Assembly: GCA_049323795.1 (NCBI GenBank)
Contig: JBMOOH010000006.1
Span: 1 to 38,375, forward strand
Reading direction: 5' to 3'
From: JAOADN01 sp049323795
GTDB taxonomy: Bacteria; Pseudomonadota; Alphaproteobacteria; Rhodobacterales; Rhodobacteraceae
Length of the DNA stretch: 38,375 nt
Positions within the stretch are counted from its first letter, which is position 1, and every line of letters begins with the position of its first letter. Shown piece by piece: positions 16,051 to 23,925 of the stretch. A program made the translations under genes and the position numbers. The notes beneath the pieces are model-generated. The model made no database searches and had not been told where the DNA came from. It worked only from the letters and a program-made list of their open reading frames with translations.

Positions 16051-16959
16051 TCAGCCCCGGACGGCCTGCAGGATGTAGCGCGCCGTCATCAGGTCGAGAT
16101 GCGCGCCGCCGCCGTTCTTGCAGAGCGTGATCTCGTCGTCATGCGTGCGCCCGAAGGCGCCCGAGGCGAGGTCGTAGAAATCGGCGCGGATGTCGGCGGC
16201 GCTGATGGCGCCTTCGCGGATCGGTTCGATCACGTCCCCGATGTGATCGACGGTCGTCAGCCGGCTGTCCACGAAGACCGATGCGCGGCGGAAGCAGTCC
16301 GAGTCGACCTCGCGCATTGCGGGGGTGTAGGCCCCGATCAGGTCGAGATGGGTGCCGGGCTTCAGCCATTCGCCCCGCACCACCGGCTCGGTCGCCATCG
16401 TCGCCGTGGCGATGATGTCGGCCTCGGCCACGGCGGCCTTCAGGTCGGTGACGGCCGCGGCGCCGTGGCGGGCTGCGAAGTCGCGGGCGGCACCGGGGCG
16501 GCGTGCCCAGACCATGAACTCGGCATGCGGGAAGAGCGCCGAATAGGCGTCCACCATTGATGCGGCGACGACACCCGCCCCGACGAGAAGGATGCGCCGG
16601 CTGTCGGGGCGGGCCAGCTTCCGGGCCGCCAGAAGGCTGTCGCCCGCCGTCTTCCATTTCGTTTCGAGCGCGAAGTCGATGATGGCTTCGAGACGCCCGT
16701 CCCCATCCGCGAAGAGCGACACCGCGCCGTGCAGGTTGGGGATCCCCCTGGCCGTGTTGCCCGGGTAGATCGTGGCCGCCTTGACGGCGACGCCCATGCC
16801 GTCGATCCAGGCCGAGCGGTTCAGGAGCGTCTCCTTGCCCCGGTAGAGGAGGACATCCTTGACCTGCGCCTGCGGGAGCAGATGGCCGGCCTCGAGCGCC
16901 TCGGTCAGGGCGATCCAGTCGAAGCGGGGTTCCGCCTCGGGTCCGATGAACCTGACCAT
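16051..16959 (-). CDS. Ornithine cyclodeaminase / mu-crystallin family protein
   Basis: A 302-residue NAD(P)-dependent enzyme. Family members include ornithine cyclodeaminase, alanine dehydrogenase and pyrroline/piperideine carboxylate reductases. Features are G-V-A-V-K-A-A-T-I-Y-P-G-N with the substrate-binding Lys, the Rossmann loop I-L-L-V-G-A-G-V-V-A, L-I-G-A-Y-T-P-A-M-R-E-V-D (catalytic Asp region) and a C-terminal K-N-G-G-G-A-H-L-D-L-M-T-A. ATG 16959 follows the ribosome site AGGAGGG; the longer frame to 16986 adds only nine residues. The reaction cannot be assigned. It converges on the MFS stump, 4 bp apart. Confidence 0.9.
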   Translation of the reverse strand: MVRFIGPEAEPRFDWIALTEALEAGHLLPQAQVKDVLLYRGKETLLNRSAWIDGMGVAVKAATIYPGNTARGIPNLHGAVSLFADGDGRLEAIIDFALETKWKTAGDSLLAARKLARPDSRRILLVGAGVVAASMVDAYSALFPHAEFMVWARRPGAARDFAARHGAAAVTDLKAAVAEADIIATATMATEPVVRGEWLKPGTHLDLIGAYTPAMREVDSDCFRRASVFVDSRLTTVDHIGDVIEPIREGAISAADIRADFYDLASGAFGRTHDDEITLCKNGGGAHLDLMTARYILQAVRG

Positions 16960-17010
16960 GACACCCTCCTGAGACCGCTCGCCCAACGATGTTCGAGGCG
17001 GCCGGGGAAC

Positions 17011-17121
17011 TCAACCCCCCTTGGCCGGCCCGCGCCGCGGCGCGGCGCCACGGCAACTCACCCCGCCGTCAATCGCCGCGATCACGCGGTCTCCGAGGTC
17101 CAGGGACAAGGGTCGGGTCAT
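17011..17121 (-). mobile_element. IS630-family transposase N-terminal remnant
   Basis: The minus strand from ATG 17121 encodes M-T-R-P-L-S-L-D-L-G-D-R-V-I-A-A-I and G-G-V-S-C-R-G-A-A. This is the start of the helix-turn-helix domain of IS630-type transposases (family pattern R-P-x-S-x-D-L-R-x-R-V-V). After about 30 codons similarity ends and a stop follows at 17011. The DDE domain is absent from the window, so this is a short scar left by deletion, next to the ornithine cyclodeaminase-like gene. Confidence 0.72.
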
Positions 17122-17172
17122 GAAGGCTGGCCTCCCTCTCCTGCCTCCACTGTGAATCACAAGCCGCGCCCA

Positions 17173-17194
17173 ATGGAATCCCCCGCGATTCCAT
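17173..17194. repeat. Perfect 8-bp inverted repeat upstream of the IS630 scar
   Basis: ATGGAATC (17173-17180) and GATTCCAT (17187-17194) are perfect inverted copies separated by CCCCGC. It lies 52 bp upstream of the transposase stump start. It may belong to the terminal region of the former IS630 element, or be an operator. I see no gene in 17122-17255. Confidence 0.5.
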
Positions 17195-17255
17195 AAGATC
17201 GCGAGAGGCCCTAGGGTATCCGGCAAGAGCGGACGCCGCTTCTGTCGGACAGGTT

Positions 17256-18359
17256 CTAGCCGCCGAGTTTCGGCGAGGCCCGGTCCAGCGCCAGGTCCGC
17301 GTCGGAGAAGCGGAACGGCGATCTGACGCCCGGCACGCCCTCGGGCGCGATCCGCAGTCCCCGGGCCACGACCTGCGGATCGGCAAAGACCTCGGACAGG
17401 TCGTTGATCGGACCTGCGGGCACGCCCTGTTCCTCGCAGGCGGCCAGAAGGGCGGCTTTCGCCCGGCCCCTCGTCCGCTCCGTCAGCAGTGCCGTGAGTT
17501 CGGCTCGATGCGCTATCCGGTCGGCGTTGGTGAGGAAACGCCGGTCCTCGGCGAGTTCCGGCAGGTCCAGGATGGCGCAGAGGCGCCGGTACTGGGCGTC
17601 GTTGCCCGTCGCGAGGATGACCCAACCGTCGGCGCAGCCGAACACGGCGTAGGGAACGAGGTTCGGATGCGCGTTGCCGATCCGGACCGGGGCCGTTCCG
17701 GTGGCGAGGTAGTTCATCGCCTGGTTCGCCATGACCGCGGTGGCGACGTCGAGGAGGGACATGTCGATCCACTGGCCCCGGCCGGTGATCTCGCGCTGGC
17801 GGATGGCGGCGAGGATCGCGGCGACCGCGTAGATGCCCGTCAGTATGTCCGCCACCGCGACGCCGGCCTTCTGCGGCTGGCCGTCAGGCTCGCCCGTCAC
17901 CGACATCAGCCCCGACATTCCCTGGATCACGTAGTCGTAGCCGGCCCGGGCCGCGTAGGGTCCGTCCTGCCCGAAGCCGGTGATCGAGCAGTAGACGAGC
18001 CGCGGGTTGACCGCCTTCAGGCTGGCGTAGTCGAGCCCGTACTTGGCCAGTCCCCCGACCTTGAAGTTCTCGATGAGGATGTCGGCCCCCCTGGCCAGAT
18101 CCCGGACGAGGGACTGGCCTTCGGGCGTGCGGAAGTCGGCGACCACCGAGGACTTGCCGCGGTTGCAGGCGTGGAAGTAGGCGGCCGACCTGTCGCCGTC
18201 CCGTTCGACGAAGGGCGGGCCCCAGCGCCGGGTATCGTCACCCTCGGGTGCCTCGACCTTGACGACCTCGGCACCGAGGTCGGAAAGGGTCTGGCCGGCC
18301 CAGGGGCCGGCGAGGATCCGCGCGAGTTCGATGACCTTCAGGCCGTGGAGCGGCGTCAC
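17256..18359 (-). CDS. CaiB/BaiF family (class III) CoA transferase
   Basis: A 367-residue family III CoA transferase. It moves CoA between carboxylic acids through an aspartyl-CoA thioester. It reads L-H-G-L-K-V-I-E-L-A-R-I-L-A-G-P-W at the start, V-V-K-V-E-A-P-E-G-D-D-T-R-R-W-G-P, N-R-G-K-S-S-V and G-V-A-V-A-D-I-L-T-G containing the catalytic Asp, with G-N-A-H-P-N-L-V-P-Y after it. The start is GTG 18359, which follows the dsbA stop (TGATCGTG) by 2 bp, so it is the last gene of the DUF721-dsbA operon. The acyl substrates are unknown. Confidence 0.93.
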   Translation of the reverse strand: MTPLHGLKVIELARILAGPWAGQTLSDLGAEVVKVEAPEGDDTRRWGPPFVERDGDRSAAYFHACNRGKSSVVADFRTPEGQSLVRDLARGADILIENFKVGGLAKYGLDYASLKAVNPRLVYCSITGFGQDGPYAARAGYDYVIQGMSGLMSVTGEPDGQPQKAGVAVADILTGIYAVAAILAAIRQREITGRGQWIDMSLLDVATAVMANQAMNYLATGTAPVRIGNAHPNLVPYAVFGCADGWVILATGNDAQYRRLCAILDLPELAEDRRFLTNADRIAHRAELTALLTERTRGRAKAALLAACEEQGVPAGPINDLSEVFADPQVVARGLRIAPEGVPGVRSPFRFSDADLALDRASPKLGG

Positions 18360-18361
18360 GA

Positions 18362-19069
18362 TCAGCCGCCGAGCCTGGCGTCGACGATGCGGGTGAAGTC
18401 CGCGTAGGAGATGGCCCCCGCGACCTTCTCGCCGCCGATGAAGAAGGTCGGAGTGGCCTCGACGCCGTCCGCCGTGGCGTTGGCCTGGTAGGCCGAGACC
18501 ATGGCTGCGGCCTTCGCGCCGTCCTTGATGCAGGCGTCCACCTTGTCGGCGGACATGCCTGCCTTGAGTCCGATCCGGGTCAGGTTCGCGGCAACAACGT
18601 CGTCCTGCCCGTCTCCGAGCCATTCCCGCTGGGTGTCGTAGAGCATGTCCACGATCCCGAAGTACTTCATCGGCCCGCCGCAGCGCGCGACCAGCGCGGC
18701 CCAGAGCCCGAACCTGTCGAAATAGACCTCGCGGTAGACGAAACGCACCTTGCCGGCGTCGATGTAGTTCGCCTTGAAGTCGGACCAGACCGTGTCGTGC
18801 CAGGTGCGGCAGTGCGGGCAGGTGAAGGAGGCGTATTCGATCACCGTCAGCGGCGCGTCCTCGCTGCCGAGCACCATGTCCTGAACCTCGGCCGGGGTGG
18901 TTTCCCCGACCGCCTTTCCGGCGGTCTGCGCCTCGGCCGCGCCCACCACGGAAAGCGGCGTCAGGTTGGTCGGGCGGTCGTCGGGCCGCGTCGCCCAGAG
19001 AAAGCCGCCGGCGGCCAGGACGGCGACGAAAACGGCGACAAGGGCCGCGGTGAGCAGGCTGTGGCGCAT
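18362..19069 (-). CDS. DsbA-family thiol:disulfide oxidoreductase, membrane-anchored or secreted
   Basis: A 235-residue thioredoxin-fold protein with an N-terminal hydrophobic segment (residues 4-25, signal peptide or anchor). The active site C84-P-H-C87 lies in F-T-C-P-H-C-R-T-W-H, and the cis-Pro loop is E-A-T-P-T-F-F-I-G-G. It resembles DsbA/DsbG-like proteins of Rhodobacterales that oxidise periplasmic cysteines. The gene lies between DUF721 (3-bp gap) and the CoA transferase (2-bp gap). In relatives, from memory, it usually precedes smc. Confidence 0.93.
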   Translation of the reverse strand: MRHSLLTAALVAVFVAVLAAGGFLWATRPDDRPTNLTPLSVVGAAEAQTAGKAVGETTPAEVQDMVLGSEDAPLTVIEYASFTCPHCRTWHDTVWSDFKANYIDAGKVRFVYREVYFDRFGLWAALVARCGGPMKYFGIVDMLYDTQREWLGDGQDDVVAANLTRIGLKAGMSADKVDACIKDGAKAAAMVSAYQANATADGVEATPTFFIGGEKVAGAISYADFTRIVDARLGG

Positions 19070-19072
19070 CGG

Positions 19073-19609
19073 TCAGGAGCCTTTCTGTCTGTGGGAGGGA
19101 TTGAGGGAGCGGGAGAGCACCTTCCCGCCCAGGTCGGCAAGGGCCGCCCGCAGGCCAGGGTCGGCCACCCCCCCGGCCAGGGCCTGCGAGGCGGCCGCGC
19201 CCTCGGCCGTGGGTCCGGGCCGGCTGCGCGGCTGCAGGAAGGGGGCGGGCGCCTCGGCCAGTCCATCGGCGGCGGTCTGGGTGATGACGATGCGCGAGAC
19301 GGCGTTGTAGCCGTAGCAGGCGTTGACCTTTTCGCGGATCGACGGCAGGCGCATCTGAACGACCGGTGCGGCCGGACCGGAGCACAGGAGCGTCAGCGTC
19401 GCCCCGAAACCGCCCTTCGCATAGCCGATGCGGACGGGTCTGGCGACCGAGGCCACATCCTCTCCGACGATCTCGTGCCAGCGGGTGAGGAGACGCGACA
19501 CGGCGAAGCCGCGCGCCTCGCCGGCACTTCGGATCGGGTCGGCGAGAAGGCTTGCAGCGGGCTCGAACCCCCGCATCCGCCGCTTCGGCTGATTTCCGGC
19601 CTTGCTCAT
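19073..19609 (-). CDS. DUF721 (DciA-like) protein
   Basis: A 178-residue protein of the DUF721 family, related to DciA, which helps load the DnaB helicase in bacteria lacking DnaC. The N-terminal domain is typical: L-T-R-W-H-E-I-V-G-E-D-V-A, P-V-R-I-G-Y, L-T-L-L-C-S-G-P-A-A-P, V-Q-M-R-L-P-S-I-R-E-K-V-N and Y-N-A-V-S-R-I-V-I-T-Q-T. The C-terminal third is low-complexity and Ala/Pro-rich. It is divergent from mutY with a 108-bp intergenic region that must hold both promoters; I see no convincing boxes. Confidence 0.88.
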   Translation of the reverse strand: MSKAGNQPKRRMRGFEPAASLLADPIRSAGEARGFAVSRLLTRWHEIVGEDVASVARPVRIGYAKGGFGATLTLLCSGPAAPVVQMRLPSIREKVNACYGYNAVSRIVITQTAADGLAEAPAPFLQPRSRPGPTAEGAAASQALAGGVADPGLRAALADLGGKVLSRSLNPSHRQKGS

Positions 19610-19717
19610 CGCTGTCCTTTCCTTGTCTCTGTCCTATCCTAGGGACGATCGCCGCGGAAGCCAAACCGCAAGGCAGCGGGCGCCGCCGGGGGTGGCATCA
19701 GGGGAACGGCCGGGACG

Positions 19718-20836
19718 ATGAAACTTGCCGACGACGGATGGGATGGCACGGGCGACGCCGTCGCCGTGGCACTCCTCGCCTGGTATGACCGCTCGGCGCG
19801 GGCGCTTCCCTGGCGGGTGCCGCCGGCCGACCGCGCCGCGGGGGTGCGGCCCGATCCCTACCGGGTCTGGCTGTCCGAGGTGATGCTCCAGCAGACGACC
19901 GTGGCGGCGGTGCGCGACTTCTACCTCCGATTCACCGAACGCTGGCCGGATGTCGCGGCTCTGGCGGCGGCGCCGGACGCCGAGGTGATGGCCGAATGGG
20001 CGGGCCTTGGCTACTACGCGAGGGCGCGGAACCTGCTCGACTGCGCCCGCCGCGTGGTGTCCGACCACGGCGGGGTCTTTCCGGCGACGCGCGAGGGATT
20101 GGCGGACCTGCCGGGAATCGGGCCCTACACCGCCGCCGCTGTCGCCGCGATTGCCCATGACGCCCCGGTGACCGTCGTGGACGGCAATGTCGAGCGGGTC
20201 GTGGCGCGCCTCTTCGCGGTCGAGGCGCCGGTCCCGTCCGCAAAGCCACGGCTGTCTTCGCTCGCCGGCGGTCTGACCCCCCGGCACCGTCCCGGGGATT
20301 TCGCGCAGGCCATGATGGACCTCGGCGCGACGGTCTGCACGCCGCGCCGGCCGGCCTGCGGGATCTGCCCGCTCGTCGGGATGTGCCGCGGCCGCGCAGG
20401 CGGAATTGCCGCCGAACTGCCGCGGAAGGCACCGAAGGCGGTCAAGAAGGTGCGCCGCGGACTGATCTTCGTCGCGCGCCGGACCGACGGGGCCTGGCTT
20501 CTGGAAACCAGACCCGCGACGGGGCTTCTCGGCGGAATGCTCGGCTGGCCGGGCAGCGCGTGGACAGGGGCCGAGCCTGCATGCACGCCGCCTGTCGCCG
20601 CGCGCTGGACCGAGGCCCCCGTCGAGGTCCGCCACACCTTCACCCACTTCCACCTGATCCTGCGGGTGATGGCGGCGGACGTGTCCGGCACAGCGACGCC
20701 CGACCGGGGCGGTTTCGTGCCGGCGGCAGCCTTCTCGCGCGCGGCCCTGCCCACGCTGATGCGCAAGGCCTTCGACGCGGCGCACAGCGTGCTTGCGGCC
20801 AGGGACGCGGTTGAGCCGGCCGGGCCCGAGCGGTAG
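19718..20836 (+). CDS. mutY: A/G-specific adenine DNA glycosylase
   Basis: A 372-residue base-excision repair enzyme that removes adenine mispaired with 8-oxoguanine. The helix-hairpin-helix region reads L-P-G-I-G-P-Y-T-A-A-A-V, with the catalytic Asp in V-V-D-G-N-V-E-R-V and early V-M-L-Q-Q-T-T-V. The 4Fe-4S cluster motif C-x6-C-x2-C-x5-C is complete (V-C-T-P-R-R-P-A-C-G-I-C-P-L-V-G-M-C). A NUDIX-like C-terminal domain containing H-T-F-T-H-F-H recognises 8-oxoG. alkB starts 9 bp after the stop. Confidence 0.96.
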   Translation: MKLADDGWDGTGDAVAVALLAWYDRSARALPWRVPPADRAAGVRPDPYRVWLSEVMLQQTTVAAVRDFYLRFTERWPDVAALAAAPDAEVMAEWAGLGYYARARNLLDCARRVVSDHGGVFPATREGLADLPGIGPYTAAAVAAIAHDAPVTVVDGNVERVVARLFAVEAPVPSAKPRLSSLAGGLTPRHRPGDFAQAMMDLGATVCTPRRPACGICPLVGMCRGRAGGIAAELPRKAPKAVKKVRRGLIFVARRTDGAWLLETRPATGLLGGMLGWPGSAWTGAEPACTPPVAARWTEAPVEVRHTFTHFHLILRVMAADVSGTATPDRGGFVPAAAFSRAALPTLMRKAFDAAHSVLAARDAVEPAGPER

Positions 20837-20845
20837 GTTTGCGCC

Positions 20846-21997
20846 ATGACCGCCGCCCCGGATACCCCCCCTTCCCCGACAGCGATCGCCGCGCTTCCGT
20901 TCTGGATGTCGGTCCTCATGGCACCGCTGACCATCACCGGCGCGGTGGCGGGCGGCTGGGCCGTGCTGCTTCCCGCACTCTACGGTATCGCAGTCTTCTC
21001 GGCGCTCGATGCGCTCATCGGCCCGAACGAACGGAACCCCGACACCGAAACCCCGGATGACCGTCTGTTCTGGCACCGCCTCGTCACGCTGATCTGGTTT
21101 CCGGTTCAGGCGGCCACCCTCTACTGGACGATCTGGTACGTGACCGCGCACGGCCACCTTTCCGCCCCCGAGCTTGTCGTCCTGGTCTTCGGGGTGGGCC
21201 TCATGACCGGCGGGATCGGCATCGTCCATGCCCACGAACTCATGCACCGGGGCAGCCGCATCGAGCGCTGGCTGGGCGACCTGCTGATGGCGTCGGTTCT
21301 CTACAGCCACTTCCGCTCCGAGCACCTGCTGGTCCACCACCGCTACGTCGGCACCCCGCGGGACACCGTGACGGCCCGCTATAACGAGGGCTTCCACCGC
21401 TTCTTCTGGCGCGTGCTCCGGGACGGGCCGGGATCGGCCTGGCGGGCCGAGGCCCGGCGGCTCGGCCGCGCGCACCGATCCGTGTGGCACCGGTCGAACC
21501 CGTTCTGGCGCTACGCGATCCTGCAGGCGGGCTTCGTCGCGCTGGCTCTCGCCGCCGGAGGCTGGCCCGGCCTCGTCCTCTTCCTCTGGCAGGCGCTGAT
21601 CGCGGTCTGGCAACTGGAGCTCGTCAACTATGTCGAACATTACGGCCTGACGCGCGAAAGCCTCGGCGACGGACGCTACGAACCCGTCAGGCCGCGGCAC
21701 AGCTGGAACGCCGCCCATACCGCGACCAACTGGCTGCTCATCAACCTCCAGCGCCATGCCGACCATCACCAGCGCCCGGACCGGAGGTTCCCGCTTCTGC
21801 AGACCTACGGGCCGGACGAGGCGCCCCAGCTTCCCCTCGGCTATCCGCTGATGACCGCCCTCGCCATGGTCCCGCCGCTGTGGCGGCGGCGGATGAACCC
21901 CCGCGTCCGGGCCTGGAGGCGCCGGCATTATCCGGGCATCTCGGACTGGTCCGACTACAGTTCCGGCCGGACGCCGATGCCGAAGGGCGCACCCTGA
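20846..21997 (+). CDS. alkB: Alkane 1-monooxygenase (integral-membrane di-iron)
   Basis: A 383-residue membrane hydroxylase that oxidises the terminal methyl group of medium-chain alkanes using rubredoxin electrons. Histidine boxes are intact: H128-A-H-E-L-M-H134, E-H-L-L-V-H164-H165 and L-Q-R-H304-A-D-H-H308, plus the AlkB-specific N-Y-V-E-H-Y-G-L. Hydrophobic segments flank residues 20-60, 75-125 and 225-260. No rubredoxin or rubredoxin reductase gene is nearby, so electron partners must be encoded elsewhere. Lying between mutY and mutL and only 9 bp after mutY, it is probably co-transcribed with a repair gene. Confidence 0.94.
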   Translation: MTAAPDTPPSPTAIAALPFWMSVLMAPLTITGAVAGGWAVLLPALYGIAVFSALDALIGPNERNPDTETPDDRLFWHRLVTLIWFPVQAATLYWTIWYVTAHGHLSAPELVVLVFGVGLMTGGIGIVHAHELMHRGSRIERWLGDLLMASVLYSHFRSEHLLVHHRYVGTPRDTVTARYNEGFHRFFWRVLRDGPGSAWRAEARRLGRAHRSVWHRSNPFWRYAILQAGFVALALAAGGWPGLVLFLWQALIAVWQLELVNYVEHYGLTRESLGDGRYEPVRPRHSWNAAHTATNWLLINLQRHADHHQRPDRRFPLLQTYGPDEAPQLPLGYPLMTALAMVPPLWRRRMNPRVRAWRRRHYPGISDWSDYSSGRTPMPKGAP

Positions 21998-22024
21998 TCG
22001 GCGGATTCCCTGCTGCACCGTCCC

Positions 22025-22033
22025 GGGGGGGGG
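22025..22033. repeat. G9 homopolymer tract upstream of mutL
   Basis: Nine consecutive G residues lie in the 125-bp gap between alkB and mutL, 90 bp before the mutL start. Such tracts are slippage-prone. Nothing else in this gap is recognisable. Confidence 0.6.
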
Positions 22034-22122
22034 CGAGGCCGGCCGCGACGCTGTTCCCAGGATCGGGCGGCCGGGGCCTGTCATGCTTGGCGGAATCACT
22101 TGCGCCTGCTAGAAGTTGTGGG

Positions 22123-23925
22123 ATGAACGCCCCGACCCCCAAGATGCGCCCGGTCATCCGGCAACTCGACGAGGCTACCGTGAACCGCATCGCCGCGGGC
22201 GAGGTGGTGGAACGCCCGGCATCGGCGGTCAAGGAACTGGTCGAGAACGCGCTCGACGCCGGCGCGGCGCGGATCGACGTGGACTATGCGGACGGGGGCA
22301 AGACGCTGATCCGCGTGAGCGACGACGGATGCGGAATGACGGCCGGGGACCTGCCGCTGGCGCTGTCCCGTCACGCGACGTCGAAGATCGACGGGTCCGA
22401 CCTTCTCGACATCCGCAGCTTCGGATTCCGGGGCGAGGCGCTGCCCTCGCTCGCCGCCGTGGCGCGGCTCACCGTCACCTCCCGCGCGGCGCCGGAAGAG
22501 GCCGCGTCGCTGACGGTGACGGGCGGGGTCGCCGGTCCGGTGCGCCCCGCAGGGCACCGCGGCGGAACGGTGGTCGAGGTGCGCGACCTCTTCCATGCCA
22601 CGCCGGCGCGGCTCAAGTTCCTGCGCGGCGACCGGGCCGAGGCGATGGCGATCGCCGATGTGGTCCGGCGTCTGGCGCTCGCCGCGCCGGGGGTGACCTT
22701 CCGCCTGACGGACGTGACCGGGGGGGCGGGCCGGGTCATCCTCCGGGCCGACGGAACTTCCGGCGAAGACGCGCTGATCCGGCGCGCCGTGCAGCTTCTG
22801 GGGCGCGACTTCACTGGCAGTGCCCTCCCCGTCGATGCCCTCCGCGACGGCCTCCGCCTCACCGGTCTGGCGGCCCTTCCCACCTATTCGCGGGGGGCGG
22901 CGGTCGAGCAGTTCCTGTTCGTCAACGGCCGTCCCGTCCGGGACAGGCTCCTGACCGGCGCGCTGCGCGCCGCCTACCGCGACGTGCTTCCGAAGGACCG
23001 GCACCCCGCGGCGGTCCTCTTCGTCACCTGCGCGCCGGAACTCGTCGACGTGAACGTCCACCCCGCCAAGGCCGAGGTGCGCTTCCGCGAACCCGATGCC
23101 GCGCGGGGGCTGGTCGTCTCGGGCGTCCGGGCGGCCCTGGCCGAGGCCGCCCCCCGCACGGCGACGACGCTATCTGCAGCGACGCTCGGGGCCGCGCGCC
23201 CTGAGCGGCCCGTTACCCCGCCACGCTTCGAGAGCCCCTCGCCGCGCGCGATCCAGGCGGCACAGGGCCTGTTCCTGCCCGAGGCGCCCCTGCGCGGCTT
23301 CACCGAAGCGGCGGCCCCCGCGCCGCACCCCGAACCTGCATCCGACCTACCGCTCGGCCGCGCTAGGGGCCAGCTTCACGACACCTACATCGTCGCCCAG
23401 ACGCGCGACGGCGTGGTCCTCGTCGATCAGCACGCCGCTCACGAACGCCTGGTCTACGAGCGCCTCAAGGCCCAGGCCGGCGCGGGCGGAATCGCCGCGC
23501 AGATGCTTCTGGTGCCCGCGATCGTCGAGCTTTCCGCCCCCGACGCTGCCCTGATTCTGGACCACGCGGACACACTCGCCGGGCTCGGGCTGGCGGTCGA
23601 ACCCTTCGGCGGAACCGCCGTGATGGTCCGCGAAACCCCGGCGATCCTCGGGGCCGTGGACGCCGGGCGCCTGGTCCGCGACATCCTCGACGAGCTTCGC
23701 GACGGCCTCGACCCCGCCGCCCTCCGCGCCCGGATCGACGCCGTCCTCAGCCGCATGTCCTGCCACGCCTCGGTCCGCGCGGGACGCCGGATGCGGATCG
23801 AGGAAATGGACGCGCTGCTGCGCGAGATGGAAGCAACGGCGCTTTCCTCCCAGTGCAACCACGGGCGGCCGACCTTCATCGAACTGAAGCTTGCCGACAT
23901 CGAGAAACTCTTCGGCCGCGCATGA
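22123..23925 (+). CDS. mutL: DNA mismatch repair protein MutL
   Basis: A 600-residue GHKL ATPase coordinating mismatch repair after MutS recognition. N-terminal motifs are I-A-A-G-E-V-V-E-R-P, E-L-V-E-N-A-L-D-A-G-A, D-D-G-C-G-M and S-F-G-F-R-G-E-A-L. The C-terminal dimerisation/endonuclease domain has D-Q-H-A-A-H-E-R-L-V-Y-E, matching the nicking motif DQHAx2Ex4E. It also has a Q-C-N-H-G-R-P-T version of the zinc loop, so the protein should nick DNA itself, as in bacteria without MutH. ATG 22123 is preceded by AAGTTGTGGG; ATG 22144 is an alternative. The stop overlaps rmuC by ATGA. Confidence 0.96.
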   Translation: MNAPTPKMRPVIRQLDEATVNRIAAGEVVERPASAVKELVENALDAGAARIDVDYADGGKTLIRVSDDGCGMTAGDLPLALSRHATSKIDGSDLLDIRSFGFRGEALPSLAAVARLTVTSRAAPEEAASLTVTGGVAGPVRPAGHRGGTVVEVRDLFHATPARLKFLRGDRAEAMAIADVVRRLALAAPGVTFRLTDVTGGAGRVILRADGTSGEDALIRRAVQLLGRDFTGSALPVDALRDGLRLTGLAALPTYSRGAAVEQFLFVNGRPVRDRLLTGALRAAYRDVLPKDRHPAAVLFVTCAPELVDVNVHPAKAEVRFREPDAARGLVVSGVRAALAEAAPRTATTLSAATLGAARPERPVTPPRFESPSPRAIQAAQGLFLPEAPLRGFTEAAAPAPHPEPASDLPLGRARGQLHDTYIVAQTRDGVVLVDQHAAHERLVYERLKAQAGAGGIAAQMLLVPAIVELSAPDAALILDHADTLAGLGLAVEPFGGTAVMVRETPAILGAVDAGRLVRDILDELRDGLDPAALRARIDAVLSRMSCHASVRAGRRMRIEEMDALLREMEATALSSQCNHGRPTFIELKLADIEKLFGRA

